In this document: positions 44,541-54,124 of the stretch, piece by piece
How the letters are laid out: every line of letters begins with the position of its first letter
Position numbering within the stretch: position 1 is the first letter of the stretch
Program-made: the position numbers and the translations under genes
The notes under the pieces: model-generated
Databases searched by the model: none
Told to the model about the DNA's origin: nothing
Seen by the model: the letters and a program-made list of their open reading frames with translations, nothing else
Origin: Sporisorium sorghi
Lineage: Eukaryota > Basidiomycota > Ustilaginomycetes > Ustilaginales > Ustilaginaceae
Length of the DNA: 64,000 nt
NCBI GenBank assembly: GCA_023212695.1
Contig: JALCCG010000103.1
Coordinates: 1-64,000, forward strand
Reading direction: 5' to 3'

Positions 44541-46514
44541 ATGGGCTGCTTTGGGTTCTTCCGCAAGAGCAAGTACAACGATGCTGCCTCGGTCAAGACC
44601 GACAGCACCCTCGTCGAAGCCTCTTTCGACGCGGAAAAGAGCCGCAAGATTGCTCTCGCTTCTGCCGCTACTGCTTCTTTGCTGAAGCCGAACGTGACGG
44701 GACCACGCCTCGCCGCACTGCGAAGGCTCATGGACGAGGAGGATATCGACTTCTACCTCGTGCCCACCGACGATGCTCATGCCACCGAATACACGGCCGC
44801 TTCGGATATGAGGCGTGCGTGGATTTCGGGCTTCACCGGATCAGCAGGTGACGCCATCATCGGCAAGGACAGCGCCCACCTCTTTGCAGACGGTCGATAC
44901 CACATCCAGGCGGCCGACCAGCTCGACGACAACTGGACGCTCCACAAGGTCGGTGTGAGCGGCGTGCTCAGCTGGCCTGCCTGGCTTGTCGAACAGGCCA
45001 AGCAGGGCACCAAAGTAGGCCTTGACCCTGCTCTTACCGGCTATACGCAGGGCAAGTTGCTTATCGAGGCTCTGGAGCAGAAGCAGGCCTCCGTTGTCTT
45101 CCCCTCGCGGAACCTCGTCGATGTAGCTTGGGGATCGGACCGCCCGGCTCCCGTCAACTTGCCTGTCTACGAGCACGAGCTCAAGTACGCCGGCAAGCCT
45201 GCCACAGCCAAGATCGCGGATGTGAGGAAGGACCTCGAGTCGCAGCCTTCTGGCTCTGCCTACTTTCTCTCGACGTTGGACGAGGTGGCGTGGCTGCTTA
45301 ACCTTCGCGGTGCCTCGATCCCTTGCCATCCCGTCTTCCCCGCCTACCTGTTCATCAGTGCAGACCGTGCGGTGCTCTTCATCCGTCGCGAGCTGCTGCC
45401 CGAGGGCGGTGCTGCCGACAAGTACGTGCGCGAGACGCTCAACGTCGCTGTCGAGCCGTACGATTCGGTCTGGGATTATCTGCGTCGATGGGTGTCGGAA
45501 GGATCGGAGGAGCAAAAGCTCGTCTCTGGCGAAAAGCTGTCGTACGCCGTGGCCAACGCAGTGGGCGACGAGAAGCTGGCACTGCTCGACCCTTCCCCTG
45601 TCGCGCTGCGCAAGGCGATCAAGAATCATGTCGAGCTTGAGGGCTTCAGGGCCAGCCACATTCGCGATGGCGCAGCGTGGGTGCGATGGGCAGCGTGGCT
45701 CGAGGACCATGTCAAGGTCAAGCGATCCACCATCGACGAGTGGCAAGCTGCTGTCAAGTTCCAAGAGTATCGCAAGCAGCTGCCTCTGTACGCCGGAGAC
45801 AGCTACGACGCCATTTCTGCCACGGGTCCCAACGCAGCACTGCCGCACTACGAGACGCCCGAGAAGGGCAGTCGCGTGATTGACCGCGAGACGCCTTACC
45901 TCAACGACTCGGGCGCCCAGTACCACGATGGCACCATCGACTGCACGCGTACTGTGCACTTTGGTCGACCGAGTGCCGAGCAGAAGCGCGCCTACACACG
46001 AGTGCTGCAGGGTCACATCCGTCTGAGCGAGGCCAAGTTCCCCGCTGGCACCACAGGCGTCCAGCTGGATCCCATCGCCCGCCATGCGCTGTGGCAGGAT
46101 GGCTACGACTACCGCCACGGCACGGGCCACGGCATCGGCTCGTTCATGGATGTCCACGAGGGACCGCAGGGCTTTTCGACCATGTCTGGCGGATCCAAGA
46201 AGCCCGTCGCGCTGGAAGAGAACATGGTGCTGACCAACGAGCCAGGGTATTACGAGGAGGGCCACTTTGGCATCCGCACCGAGTCGCTCTTGGCGGTGAA
46301 GCGCATCGAGACGCACCGCGACTTTGGAGGCGTGGCGTGGTATGGGTTCGAGCGCATCACGCAGGTGCCCATCGCGACCAACTTGGTTGATTTCAGCCTG
46401 CTCTCGTATGCCGAGGTGCGCTGGCTCAAAGAGCACAATGCCGAGGTGCGCAAGAAGCTGCTGCCGTTGATCAAGGATGATAAGCGTGCGGTGCGCTGGT
46501 TGCGAAGGCAGTAG
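44541..46514 (+). CDS. Xaa-Pro aminopeptidase (aminopeptidase P, M24B)
   Basis: Metallopeptidase that removes an N-terminal residue ahead of proline; homologous to human XPNPEP1 and yeast Fra1. The 657-residue intronless product starts at an ATG. Two creatinase-like N-terminal domains (from GPRLAALRRLMDEEDIDFYLVPTDDAH) precede the pita-bread catalytic domain. All five metal ligands are present with family spacing: Asp456 and Asp467 (DSGAQYHDGTIDCTRT), His530 (HGTGHGIGSF), Glu567 (TNEPGYYEEG) and Glu581 (GIRTESL). The 11, 63 and 14-residue gaps equal those of XPNPEP1. The catalytic His in ALPHYE is also kept. A leader of about 50 residues begins MGCFGFFRKSK; Gly2-Cys3 plus basic residues could allow lipid attachment, though position 6 is not Ser or Thr. 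The enzyme is predicted active and cytosolic or membrane-associated. Confidence 0.95.
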   Translation: MGCFGFFRKSKYNDAASVKTDSTLVEASFDAEKSRKIALASAATASLLKPNVTGPRLAALRRLMDEEDIDFYLVPTDDAHATEYTAASDMRRAWISGFTGSAGDAIIGKDSAHLFADGRYHIQAADQLDDNWTLHKVGVSGVLSWPAWLVEQAKQGTKVGLDPALTGYTQGKLLIEALEQKQASVVFPSRNLVDVAWGSDRPAPVNLPVYEHELKYAGKPATAKIADVRKDLESQPSGSAYFLSTLDEVAWLLNLRGASIPCHPVFPAYLFISADRAVLFIRRELLPEGGAADKYVRETLNVAVEPYDSVWDYLRRWVSEGSEEQKLVSGEKLSYAVANAVGDEKLALLDPSPVALRKAIKNHVELEGFRASHIRDGAAWVRWAAWLEDHVKVKRSTIDEWQAAVKFQEYRKQLPLYAGDSYDAISATGPNAALPHYETPEKGSRVIDRETPYLNDSGAQYHDGTIDCTRTVHFGRPSAEQKRAYTRVLQGHIRLSEAKFPAGTTGVQLDPIARHALWQDGYDYRHGTGHGIGSFMDVHEGPQGFSTMSGGSKKPVALEENMVLTNEPGYYEEGHFGIRTESLLAVKRIETHRDFGGVAWYGFERITQVPIATNLVDFSLLSYAEVRWLKEHNAEVRKKLLPLIKDDKRAVRWLRRQ

Positions 46515-47647
46515 CGATTTGCAGTTTGAAAGCAATGAAGATTGAGATGCGCTGGTTTACCAAACATGCTGTGAGCTTGACCGAGTGGCGCCATGCTGAG
46601 CGTGTGGTCGACTAGCTCCTGTCCGACTCGTGAGTGATGCAGGGTCGACATGGCGACTGAGTTCAACGCCATCGGCGACTTTATTTCACCAATCTCACTC
46701 TGCCGACTCGTCTCTCGACATGCCTCCTCGGCCCACCTTGAACTTTGTGTTCTCTCTCTCTACGTTGGAACCGCCGCAGTTGAAGAAGCTCTCCGCCACG
46801 ACCAAGCCTCGAGTCGTGTTCGATGTGAGCTGCTTCGAGCTACACTCGTGCTGGTCGGCGTATGGCCACAGTAGCTATCGGGTTCAAGACTGAAGAGCGT
46901 CATCTAAGCTCCGCTCGAGTGAAGAGAAAAAGGAAGAGAGCTCTCGGTTTTGTCAGATTCGCTCAAGAAGAGACGCTGTGGAAAACTTTCGACCGCGCCT
47001 GCCGAGTTTCGACGGCTTGGCCGACTGACTGCAGCTGGCCCGTTGCGAAGAAAGGTCAATTGAATAAAGTTGGGGGAAAAGGAGGCAAACACACAGCCCA
47101 TGTGCCGCGAATGCGTCGCGTTCATTTGCCGCACTGTTACACTGCTTGCTTGCTGACTGGCTCTTTTGTGTTGCGATTTTTTTATTTTTTATTTTATTTT
47201 ATTTTATTTTCGCTCCTCTTCCAGCGCACACCGGAAACGCACAGACGTCACTCGACTTATCCGACGTGCACGCTTCATGTGGCCCTCGCTCTTCTTCCGC
47301 TGGAAAGTGAGAGAAAGAAAGACAGCACAAGATCTCTCATGTCGAGTGTCGTCAAACGACAACTCTCTCGTTTGTGGATTTCGCCGTGCTGTCTGTCCTT
47401 TTTTCTTGGTCATGGCGCGCCGTTGAGCCCTGCCGAAAGCTGTGTGATGTCGATGCAGAAGCATATCATCACAGACAGAATCAATTGCTTGCTCCTCGTT
47501 GTTATCACCTTTTGGTCGCTGAGCAATCCTTTTCCTTTCTCCTTTCCCTTTCTCCTTTCTCCTTCCCACCACCTTCTTTTCCACCTTTTTCTCAGATTTG
47601 ACCCTCCTCGTACACTTCGCTTTCCCTCTCGAGTCGGAATTCTCACA
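46515..47647. promoter_or_regulatory. Intergenic region, aminopeptidase P to oxidoreductase
   Basis: About 1.1 kb between tandem genes. An AT-rich ATTTT array lies at about 47177-47210, and the last 130 bases before the oxidoreductase ATG are a nearly continuous CCTTT-type pyrimidine tract, a usual fungal core-promoter or leader feature. The oxidoreductase frame stays open through this region but encodes low-complexity nonsense. Confidence 0.55.
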
Positions 47648-49030
47648 ATGCGCTCGACTTTGACTCTCAGGCAGATCGCCATCTCGGCCTCGCGCTCCTC
47701 GAGCCTTGCCGCCACGCGCGCTGTCGCTGCTCCTCGCATCAGCTCGCTCGCTTCGGCCTTCAAGCGCGATGGTGGTGTCTTCCGACTTCCCACCGGCGCA
47801 AGGGGTCTCGCCTCGGACGCTGCTACCGACTTTGACCCGCACGCACCCACCGCCATGGACAAGATGGAGCCGCCCAAGCCCGGTGCTGATTTCAACGTGG
47901 TCATCATCGGTGCCGGTAACATCAACTTTGGCTCGGACGAGGGTCCCTGGAACCACTCGTTCCGACTCGAGCACAAGCTCGGCCCGCGTCTCAAAGTTGT
48001 CGCCCTAATCGACCCGTCTGCTGCGCGTGCAGAGGCGGTGCTCAACGTCAAGCGCAACTCGTTTGTGCTGTCCGCATACAAGGACACGGTGGTCTATCCG
48101 ACCTTCGCCGACTACGTCGCGAATGTGACACCTGAGAAGCGCCCCCATGCGATCTGGGTCGGAAGCCCTCCTGCGTTCCGTGGTCGCGAGCAGCCCGGCC
48201 GTGATCTTGAGAAGAAGCTCGTCGAGGCTTTCCCGGATGTGGGCATTTTCATCGAGAAGCCCGTCTCGACGGGTCCGGTCTCGGACGCACTCAAGATCGC
48301 GCAGATGCTCGAGAAGGCCGACAACATTGTGTCGGTGGGATACATGCTTCGCTACCTCAAGGTGGTGCAAAAGATGAAGCAGATTCTCGAGGAGAATAAC
48401 TTGAAGGTGATGGCGACCAACGCGCGCTACATCATGGCGTACGAGCACACGGCCAAGCTCGACTGGTGGGACAAGAGCCAGACGTGCGGACCGATTGTGG
48501 AGCAGGCGACGCACTTTTGCGATCTGTCGCGCTACTTTGGTGGTGAAGTGGATCTGGGCACGGTGGCGGCGCACTCGCTCGAGTGGTTCGAGCCCGCGGG
48601 TCACCTGAGCAAGATCCCCGTCGACGAGAGCGAGGTGGAGCCGGACAACCGCATCCCGCGCATCACGTGTGCTACGTGGAAGTACGAGTCTGGCGCCGTC
48701 GGCTCGCTCACCCACGCCGTCGCGCTGCAGGGCTTCAACTATAGCACGGAAATCGACGTGCTCGCCGACGGATACAGCCTGCGCCTCGTCGACCCGTACA
48801 ACGCACCTGCGCTTTACTTCCGCCGCCCGGGCGATGACCACGAAGAGGTGGTGCGCTACCAGAACGACGACCCCTTCTTCTCGGAGGTGAACAACTTGAT
48901 TGATAATATCGAAAAGGGCCGAGGCTCTGCGCCGATCTTGTCGTCGTACGACGATGCCGTCAAGACGTATGCGCTGACGTGGGCTATTCGCGAGGCTTCG
49001 GAAAAGTCGGCCAAGAAGGCTCCCAAGTAG
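47648..49030 (+). CDS. Gfo/Idh/MocA-family NAD(P)-dependent oxidoreductase, probably mitochondrial
   Basis: Rossmann-fold dehydrogenase of unknown substrate. ATG 47648 gives 460 residues. The first 50 residues are rich in Arg, Ser and Ala and almost free of acidic residues (MRSTLTLRQIAISASRSSS), typical of a mitochondrial presequence. The nucleotide-binding strand is FNVVIIGAGNINFGSDEGPW, with a glycine-rich turn GAGNI. The family EKP motif appears as GIFIEKPVSTGP, whose lysine is the usual catalytic or cofactor-contact residue. The C-terminal alpha/beta domain includes CGPIVEQATHFCDLSRYFGGEV, with a conserved His of the family. The INFGSDEGPWNHSFRLE stretch is shared by fungal members of unknown role. 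No neighbour suggests a pathway. Extending the start upstream in the open frame is not supported. Confidence 0.88.
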   Translation: MRSTLTLRQIAISASRSSSLAATRAVAAPRISSLASAFKRDGGVFRLPTGARGLASDAATDFDPHAPTAMDKMEPPKPGADFNVVIIGAGNINFGSDEGPWNHSFRLEHKLGPRLKVVALIDPSAARAEAVLNVKRNSFVLSAYKDTVVYPTFADYVANVTPEKRPHAIWVGSPPAFRGREQPGRDLEKKLVEAFPDVGIFIEKPVSTGPVSDALKIAQMLEKADNIVSVGYMLRYLKVVQKMKQILEENNLKVMATNARYIMAYEHTAKLDWWDKSQTCGPIVEQATHFCDLSRYFGGEVDLGTVAAHSLEWFEPAGHLSKIPVDESEVEPDNRIPRITCATWKYESGAVGSLTHAVALQGFNYSTEIDVLADGYSLRLVDPYNAPALYFRRPGDDHEEVVRYQNDDPFFSEVNNLIDNIEKGRGSAPILSSYDDAVKTYALTWAIREASEKSAKKAPK

Positions 49031-49521
49031 ATATGGAGGAGGAGGCGAGAAGACTGAAACGAACTGTAACTAGAAAGAGCGCCAGAAAGCAAATTTGACA
49101 CGCAAAGACGCAGACGGTACGCGGGTGAAAGGCAGAGGCGTGGCCACCAGTGGTGGCGATGCAGTGTCCAGTGGAAACGTGTCGTGAGAAATGGCTTCTA
49201 GTTACCAATCAAGGGTGCTATGATCTTGTGGCGAGGCAATCCATACCGAACGGTGTTTCCGACGGCAGTGGATCCTGCACGATGCCGGACCGTCAAAATC
49301 TCGACACTCTGCATGGGTGCACGGACCTTTTCTCTTACCGCTATCGACCAACTCCACATCGTCCTTCTCCTTCTCCTTCTCACCACAACCACTCCACCCA
49401 TCCACGCCTCCAACGGCCGCGCCTTCACCTGTCGCCAGCCAACCGAGCATCGCGCGCATCGCCTCCTCGAGCAAAACCGAACTCTCTTCAGAACTGTAGA
49501 GTAAGGGCAAAAAAGTTCAAC
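49031..49521. promoter_or_regulatory. Intergenic region, oxidoreductase to GMF
   Basis: About 490 bases, tandem genes. The right part is pyrimidine-rich (CCTTCTCCTTCTCCTTCTC near 49360) and probably the GMF promoter. No gene is supported. Confidence 0.55.
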
Positions 49522-50158
49522 ATGGCGTCGAGCAGTACGATCGACATCCCCTCGGTCGTCCTGGACAAGGTCAAAAAGTTCCGACTCACCCCGTCAAAGT
49601 CACCGATCACGGCGCAGGTGTACAAGATTGACAAGAAGACGCTGACGCTCGAGCTGGAGGAGGAGCTGTTGAGCGGGTTGGCGAGTGTTGAGGATCTGAT
49701 CGAAGGTGAGTTTTCCCATCCCCACTTGACTGGTTCAGAGTGAGGGGGTGGGGGAAGAGAGCAATAGGGTGGATGGTGCTGATAAGATTGGTTTGGTGCG
49801 ACGACAGAGCTGCCGGAGAACTCGCCCCGCTTCCTGATCGTCAACTACAAGCTGCAGCACCGTGATGGTCGGGTGTCCTACGTAAGTGCCACCCCACACC
49901 CTACAGACCTAATCTCTGCGGAAACTGACCCACTGCACCCATGAACCCTCCAAATGCAATACTCTGTCCCGATCCGCGGTCGCGCAACAGCCGCTATTCC
50001 TGCTCTACTGGGCCCCGCAAACCTCCTCCCTCGAGCAATCCACACTGTACGCCTCGGCACTGAGCAACTTTAGCGTCAAATCCGACGTCGCCAAAGTGGT
50101 CGATGTGCGCGATGGCGAGCTGTCGTCCAAGCAGCTCGACGAGCGGTTGGGCGCCTAG
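49522..50158 (+). CDS. AIM7: Glia maturation factor (GMF/Aim7), three exons
   Basis: ADF-homology protein that binds Arp2/3 and promotes debranching of actin networks. Exons are 49522-49705, 49808-49881 and 49991-50158. Introns are GT-AG (donors GTGAGT and GTAAGT; acceptors GACAG and CAACAG). The 141-residue product matches family length (about 138-149) and reads VLDKVKKFRLTPSKSPITAQVYKID, then ELPENSPRFLIVNYKLQHRDGRVSYPLFLLYWAP, with the PRF-x-x-x-x-YK-x-QH-x-DGRVSYP block diagnostic of GMF rather than cofilin. The C-terminal part aligns with the final helix (SSKQLDERLGA versus human TEEWLREKLG). All splice junctions restore the conserved frame. Confidence 0.94.
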
Positions 50159-50640
50159 ACCCCCCGACGTGGCAGCAGCAGCGACTGATGGATGGGGGTG
50201 CTGTTGGGTTTGCGTATCGCTGGGTCGGGAAGACGGCGCCTTCCCAGGACAGGCGATGTTGCAACGCCTCGTGAAGCTATGTCTGCGCGGGAAGGGCACA
50301 GGTTGGTCGGTAGAGTGCGACGGGATGGAGAACGGCTCGCGAGACGACGGCTGAGTCGCACGTCGACTGCAGAATTAGTAGACGGTGCAGATGTGCAAGG
50401 TGCGCGGACCGCAGCGGCTCGGAAATGACCGAGAGATGGGAGCGAAGCACACTCACATCGACAACATCAAGCATCATCCAAACTCACACCAACTCACTCG
50501 TGCCACTCTCTCCATGACCTCCAACGCGTGCAATTTTCACGCTGAGTGTTAGGAATACAGTTTCGACAACAGTCGACATTGAGCAAAGGAGGATCCATTC
50601 GCCTGCAGTCTAGCAGCGCGTGTAGGTCGCGTGGACGGTT
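50159..50640. other. Convergent intergenic region, GMF and disordered protein
   Basis: About 480 bases with both 3' flanks. No gene, RNA or clear repeat seen. Confidence 0.6.
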
Positions 50641-53600
50641 CTACTTCCTGCCCGCGCCTCCGTGATGAGTCTTCTTCCTCCCGCCTCCTCCTCCACCCGC
50701 CCCAGCAGCTGCTTTTGGCGCGCTGGGCACGGCCGGCTTGCCCTTGCCCGACGCCGGCGCATGCACGCTATCCTTGACACTCGGCGGCGCGTGCATGCTC
50801 TGCGCGACTGATCCCGCTGCCGCTATTGCCGCGGTACCCTTCACCGCCACGCCCTTCTTCGCCCCCTCCTCTACTGCCCCGTTCATTCCCTTCTTGAGTC
50901 GGTCCGCCTTCGGCGCCCTCGGCGCATGCGGTGGCGGCGCCGTCGGATCCTCCACGGGCGTGAGCAGCTTTGCCAACGCGCCCAGGTCCGCTGCTATCCG
51001 GGGTCGGCCCCCGGCTGGTGCTGGTTTCCCACCGCCACTGCCGCCGCCGCTGCTGCTGCTGGTGCTGGTGCTCTTGGCGCTGTCATCGGCGTGCGTCTTC
51101 CAGCGCCCATACGGCGTGCTCGCAGGCGGGGGCAGTTTAGCGGCTGCGGTAGACTCGGGCTCGGGCGACATGCTGGCGGATTGGGCGCGGCCCGCGATAC
51201 GGATCCCCAGCGCGTCGTCTGCTCCGTTACTTTTCTTCCCCGACGGCGGGAATAGCTCCCTCGTCGGCGCGGCTTTGCTGCCCGGCGCAGCGGCGTGCTT
51301 GGGCCGGCTCTTCCCACCGATGGCGCTGGATTCTGTAGAGGATGGTTTGCGCCACGTCTTGTCGCCAATTTTGCGGTTTGGCTTTTGACTGGTCTTGGAC
51401 CCGCTCTCCTTGTCTGGTTGCGCGACGGGCGCAGGAGCAGGCGCGGGCGCAGCGCTAGGCTTGGACGGCGAGAGCGTTACGCCCCAGTCGTCCAGGTCCG
51501 GCAGCTCGTCGTCCAGCTCGTCGTCGTCTGCCGCCCAGTCGAACGACATCACCTTGGAGTGGCTGGGCTCCGGTGTCGCTGGCACAGTGTCCTTCGGCTT
51601 CTCTTCTGGTTCTGCGTTAGCAGCAGGAGAAGGCTCGGTCGAGGTGGCGTCGGAAGTGTGAGGCAGCCCAACCTTGGGCTCGGCAGGCGAGGAGAAGAGG
51701 TCGTCTTTGACGGTAGGGATGCTCTGTACGCGGTTGGCGATGGGTGTTGCGTCCGATGCGGGCGCAGCAGCAGCAGCAGCAGCGTTGCTCCCTGCCACCG
51801 GCTTGTCCACCGTGTCCTTGCCGAGATCCACCCTGTCAAGTCCACGCACAAGCTCGTCCGCCGCCCTGCTACTACTCTTCCCCGCAAAACTCGATGTCGG
51901 CAACGACACGGTCGCGGCTGTGCCACCACCCACCGCCTCAGTAGCCGGCGCAGACATCTTGACCCTCTCCCCATCCTTGTCCTTGCTCTGGCTCGCCCTC
52001 TGTCCCCTAATCCGTTCCGACTTATCCCGCTTCAGCGACCGCTTCTTCTCCAACCCGACCGCCTCGACCTGCAAACTATCCAACTTCCGCTCGTGCTCGT
52101 CAGCCGCGCCACTGCCCCTACCCACCTTCCGCTCCCGCGCCCCCCTTGGCCGGTCATTCTCGACATCCGCATCGCCATCCGAGTCATCCGAGGCCAACTG
52201 CGACCGCGCCGAAGCCGGCGACAGCCGCTGCCCATTCGCCCTCCCCGCGCTCGTGTCCGACTTGGACGGCGACGCGCCCAGTTTGGGCGCGGCCAACGAC
52301 GGCGATCTCTGAACGCTCTCGTCGAGCTGCGGCGACTTGGCGAGCATGTGGTGCGTCGGTGATGGTGTGCGGGATTTGGCGTAGTTGATCGGAGGCGGTG
52401 GGAGCGGGTTGTAGCTGTTGTTGGCGGCACGGCGTTCCTTGGTGGACTGCTTGGCGCGGTGTTGTAAGTCTTGGAAGATCTGCACGTCGTCCTTGCGCTC
52501 GTCGTCGTCGTCGCCGCTCCAGTTGGCTTCGAGCGTGGATGCTGAGGGTAGATTCGAGAAGAGCGAAGACTTGCGAGGTTCGTTGGCTGAATGAGAGCCC
52601 CAGCCGAACGCGTCGAGGCTGCGTGACGGCGCTTTGCTCAGCGTACCATCGTCTGGGTCGGAAGAGGGAGAGTCGCAGCCAAGTGCAGGTGTGGGAGGCA
52701 CGACGGTGCCGTTCCAGTCCCCGTCGCCGCCGCCGCCGCCGCCGCCGCCGCCGAACTCTGGCTGATGATCCGGTGCGTCTATCCTAAGCGACCCAGCGAC
52801 AGTTGCAGAGGACTGCGTAGATGCGGGGTATTCCTCTTCGGCTTTCTCTTCGAGTTCCTGCATGACACTGATCTCCTGGCCCAGGCTAAGCTGCAAACCG
52901 TTAGGGCGATGACTGGGACGTTTGCGGTCGAGACCTGTCTGGACACCGAGCAAATTGCTTGAGGAGAAGCCCGAGCCGATGGTGTGCGAGGTGGTCGAGC
53001 TGGAAGGTTGAGATGCAGCGCTGTCATTGCCGGCTGGAGCAGCAGCAGCAGGCTTGGGCGCCCACATACTTGCACTAGTGCCGAGCCCAGAGCGACTGTT
53101 GCGAACGCGGTCGAGCATCGCATCGATCTGACCGCTACCCTGCTTGTTGCTCGTTTGAGATCCAAACCCGAGTGGTTGTCCGTGCAAATCACCACGTCCA
53201 GATTTGAGCGGCGAAGCGATCAAAGCATTCGAGGCGGCCCGACCGCGCAGATGAAGCGCCTCGTTGAGCGGGCTGCGAACGTTGTCCGGACTCGGCGCTA
53301 GTGGCACGGGCGCCTTCAAAGGCGTTAGGCCAAGACCGAGGCCGCTCGCACGGGCAGCATCTCCTCCAGCGTGATTCTGTGCAGGATAGGAAGGGTAATG
53401 CGGGGTGGCGGGTGTTTGGGGACCTCCACGCTGCGACAGCTTAAGCGGCGTTTCTGGGATCGGGTGGGATGCACTGAGAGGAGTGCGCGTGTTGAGCGGT
53501 GAGGTGGAGCTGTTGCTGCGAGCAGGACTGGTGAGAGGGAGTGGCGAGGGTAGTTTTGCACCGGGTCTACGAATGCCTTGCGAGGGAGTGGTACGGAAAG

Positions 53601-53856
53601 GAGAGACGGGGGCGTTGGAAAAAGGTGATGGAGTTGACGCTGCATTGGAAGTGTGCTTCGCGTCGGATTGGTCTGTGGGTGCTGCTTTGGGAGGCGGTGT
53701 CTGTTGCAGAGCATGAGCCATGTCCATTCGCTCGAGCAAGGAGCGTGAGTGTGATGAGGGTTGGGACTTGCGAGCGTAGATGCTCTGGCTAGAGCCACCG
53801 ATCCAGCCATCCTCGTCTGTTTCGAGGTCGATGATGGGAGTTTTGGTGGCGGACAT
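50641..53856 (-). CDS. Unrecognised large disordered Ser/Pro/Ala-rich protein
   Basis: ATG 53856 gives 1071 residues without intron; the open frame extends further only to a non-ATG. I do not recognise the family. Most of the chain is low complexity: Ser/Thr/Pro-rich N-terminal half, an eleven-residue Gly run (near 52730-52755), charged middle, Ala/Pro/Lys-rich C-terminus ending GGGGGRKKTHHGGAGRK. Two segments look ordered or motif-like: the N-terminal TPIIDLETDEDGWIGGSSQSIYARK and, near residue 770, an acidic aromatic patch VMSFDWAADDDELDDELPDLDDWGV. Such D-W/L-rich acidic patches often act as docking motifs. Many SP/TP dipeptides suggest phosphorylation by cyclin-dependent or MAP kinases. 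Codon use resembles neighbours and the frame is long, so it is a real gene with unknown role. Confidence 0.78.
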   Translation of the reverse strand: MSATKTPIIDLETDEDGWIGGSSQSIYARKSQPSSHSRSLLERMDMAHALQQTPPPKAAPTDQSDAKHTSNAASTPSPFSNAPVSPFRTTPSQGIRRPGAKLPSPLPLTSPARSNSSTSPLNTRTPLSASHPIPETPLKLSQRGGPQTPATPHYPSYPAQNHAGGDAARASGLGLGLTPLKAPVPLAPSPDNVRSPLNEALHLRGRAASNALIASPLKSGRGDLHGQPLGFGSQTSNKQGSGQIDAMLDRVRNSRSGLGTSASMWAPKPAAAAPAGNDSAASQPSSSTTSHTIGSGFSSSNLLGVQTGLDRKRPSHRPNGLQLSLGQEISVMQELEEKAEEEYPASTQSSATVAGSLRIDAPDHQPEFGGGGGGGGGDGDWNGTVVPPTPALGCDSPSSDPDDGTLSKAPSRSLDAFGWGSHSANEPRKSSLFSNLPSASTLEANWSGDDDDERKDDVQIFQDLQHRAKQSTKERRAANNSYNPLPPPPINYAKSRTPSPTHHMLAKSPQLDESVQRSPSLAAPKLGASPSKSDTSAGRANGQRLSPASARSQLASDDSDGDADVENDRPRGARERKVGRGSGAADEHERKLDSLQVEAVGLEKKRSLKRDKSERIRGQRASQSKDKDGERVKMSAPATEAVGGGTAATVSLPTSSFAGKSSSRAADELVRGLDRVDLGKDTVDKPVAGSNAAAAAAAPASDATPIANRVQSIPTVKDDLFSSPAEPKVGLPHTSDATSTEPSPAANAEPEEKPKDTVPATPEPSHSKVMSFDWAADDDELDDELPDLDDWGVTLSPSKPSAAPAPAPAPVAQPDKESGSKTSQKPNRKIGDKTWRKPSSTESSAIGGKSRPKHAAAPGSKAAPTRELFPPSGKKSNGADDALGIRIAGRAQSASMSPEPESTAAAKLPPPASTPYGRWKTHADDSAKSTSTSSSSGGGSGGGKPAPAGGRPRIAADLGALAKLLTPVEDPTAPPPHAPRAPKADRLKKGMNGAVEEGAKKGVAVKGTAAIAAAGSVAQSMHAPPSVKDSVHAPASGKGKPAVPSAPKAAAGAGGGGGGRKKTHHGGAGRK

Positions 53857-54088
53857 CGTGTGTCGTCTATCTCTAGGGCCGATCGAAAGCGAGAGTGAAC
53901 GGCCTGCTTGCGCAGTGGAGATGATGCTAGAGCATAAGCAGCAGTGAAGGGAGTGTACCAATCGACAGTCAAGGGAGGACGGCAAAGCGATTCCGGTTGC
54001 ACGGCGAAAGAGCGACCAAAGGTGAGGTCCAGCAGATGAAGATGAAGCAGTTTAGAAGGCCGGGTGCATGGTTCCGAGGGATGATGAG

Positions 54089-54124
<36 letters not shown>

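Noticed and set aside
44841..46535. 564-residue minus-strand frame opposite aminopeptidase P
   Set aside because: Antisense of a gene with all metal ligands intact; no recognisable domains.
46862..47647. In-frame N-terminal extension of the Gfo/Idh/MocA oxidoreductase
   Set aside because: The open frame upstream of ATG 47648 encodes poly-Phe and random low-complexity sequence over an AT-rich and pyrimidine-rich promoter; the presequence begins naturally at 47648.
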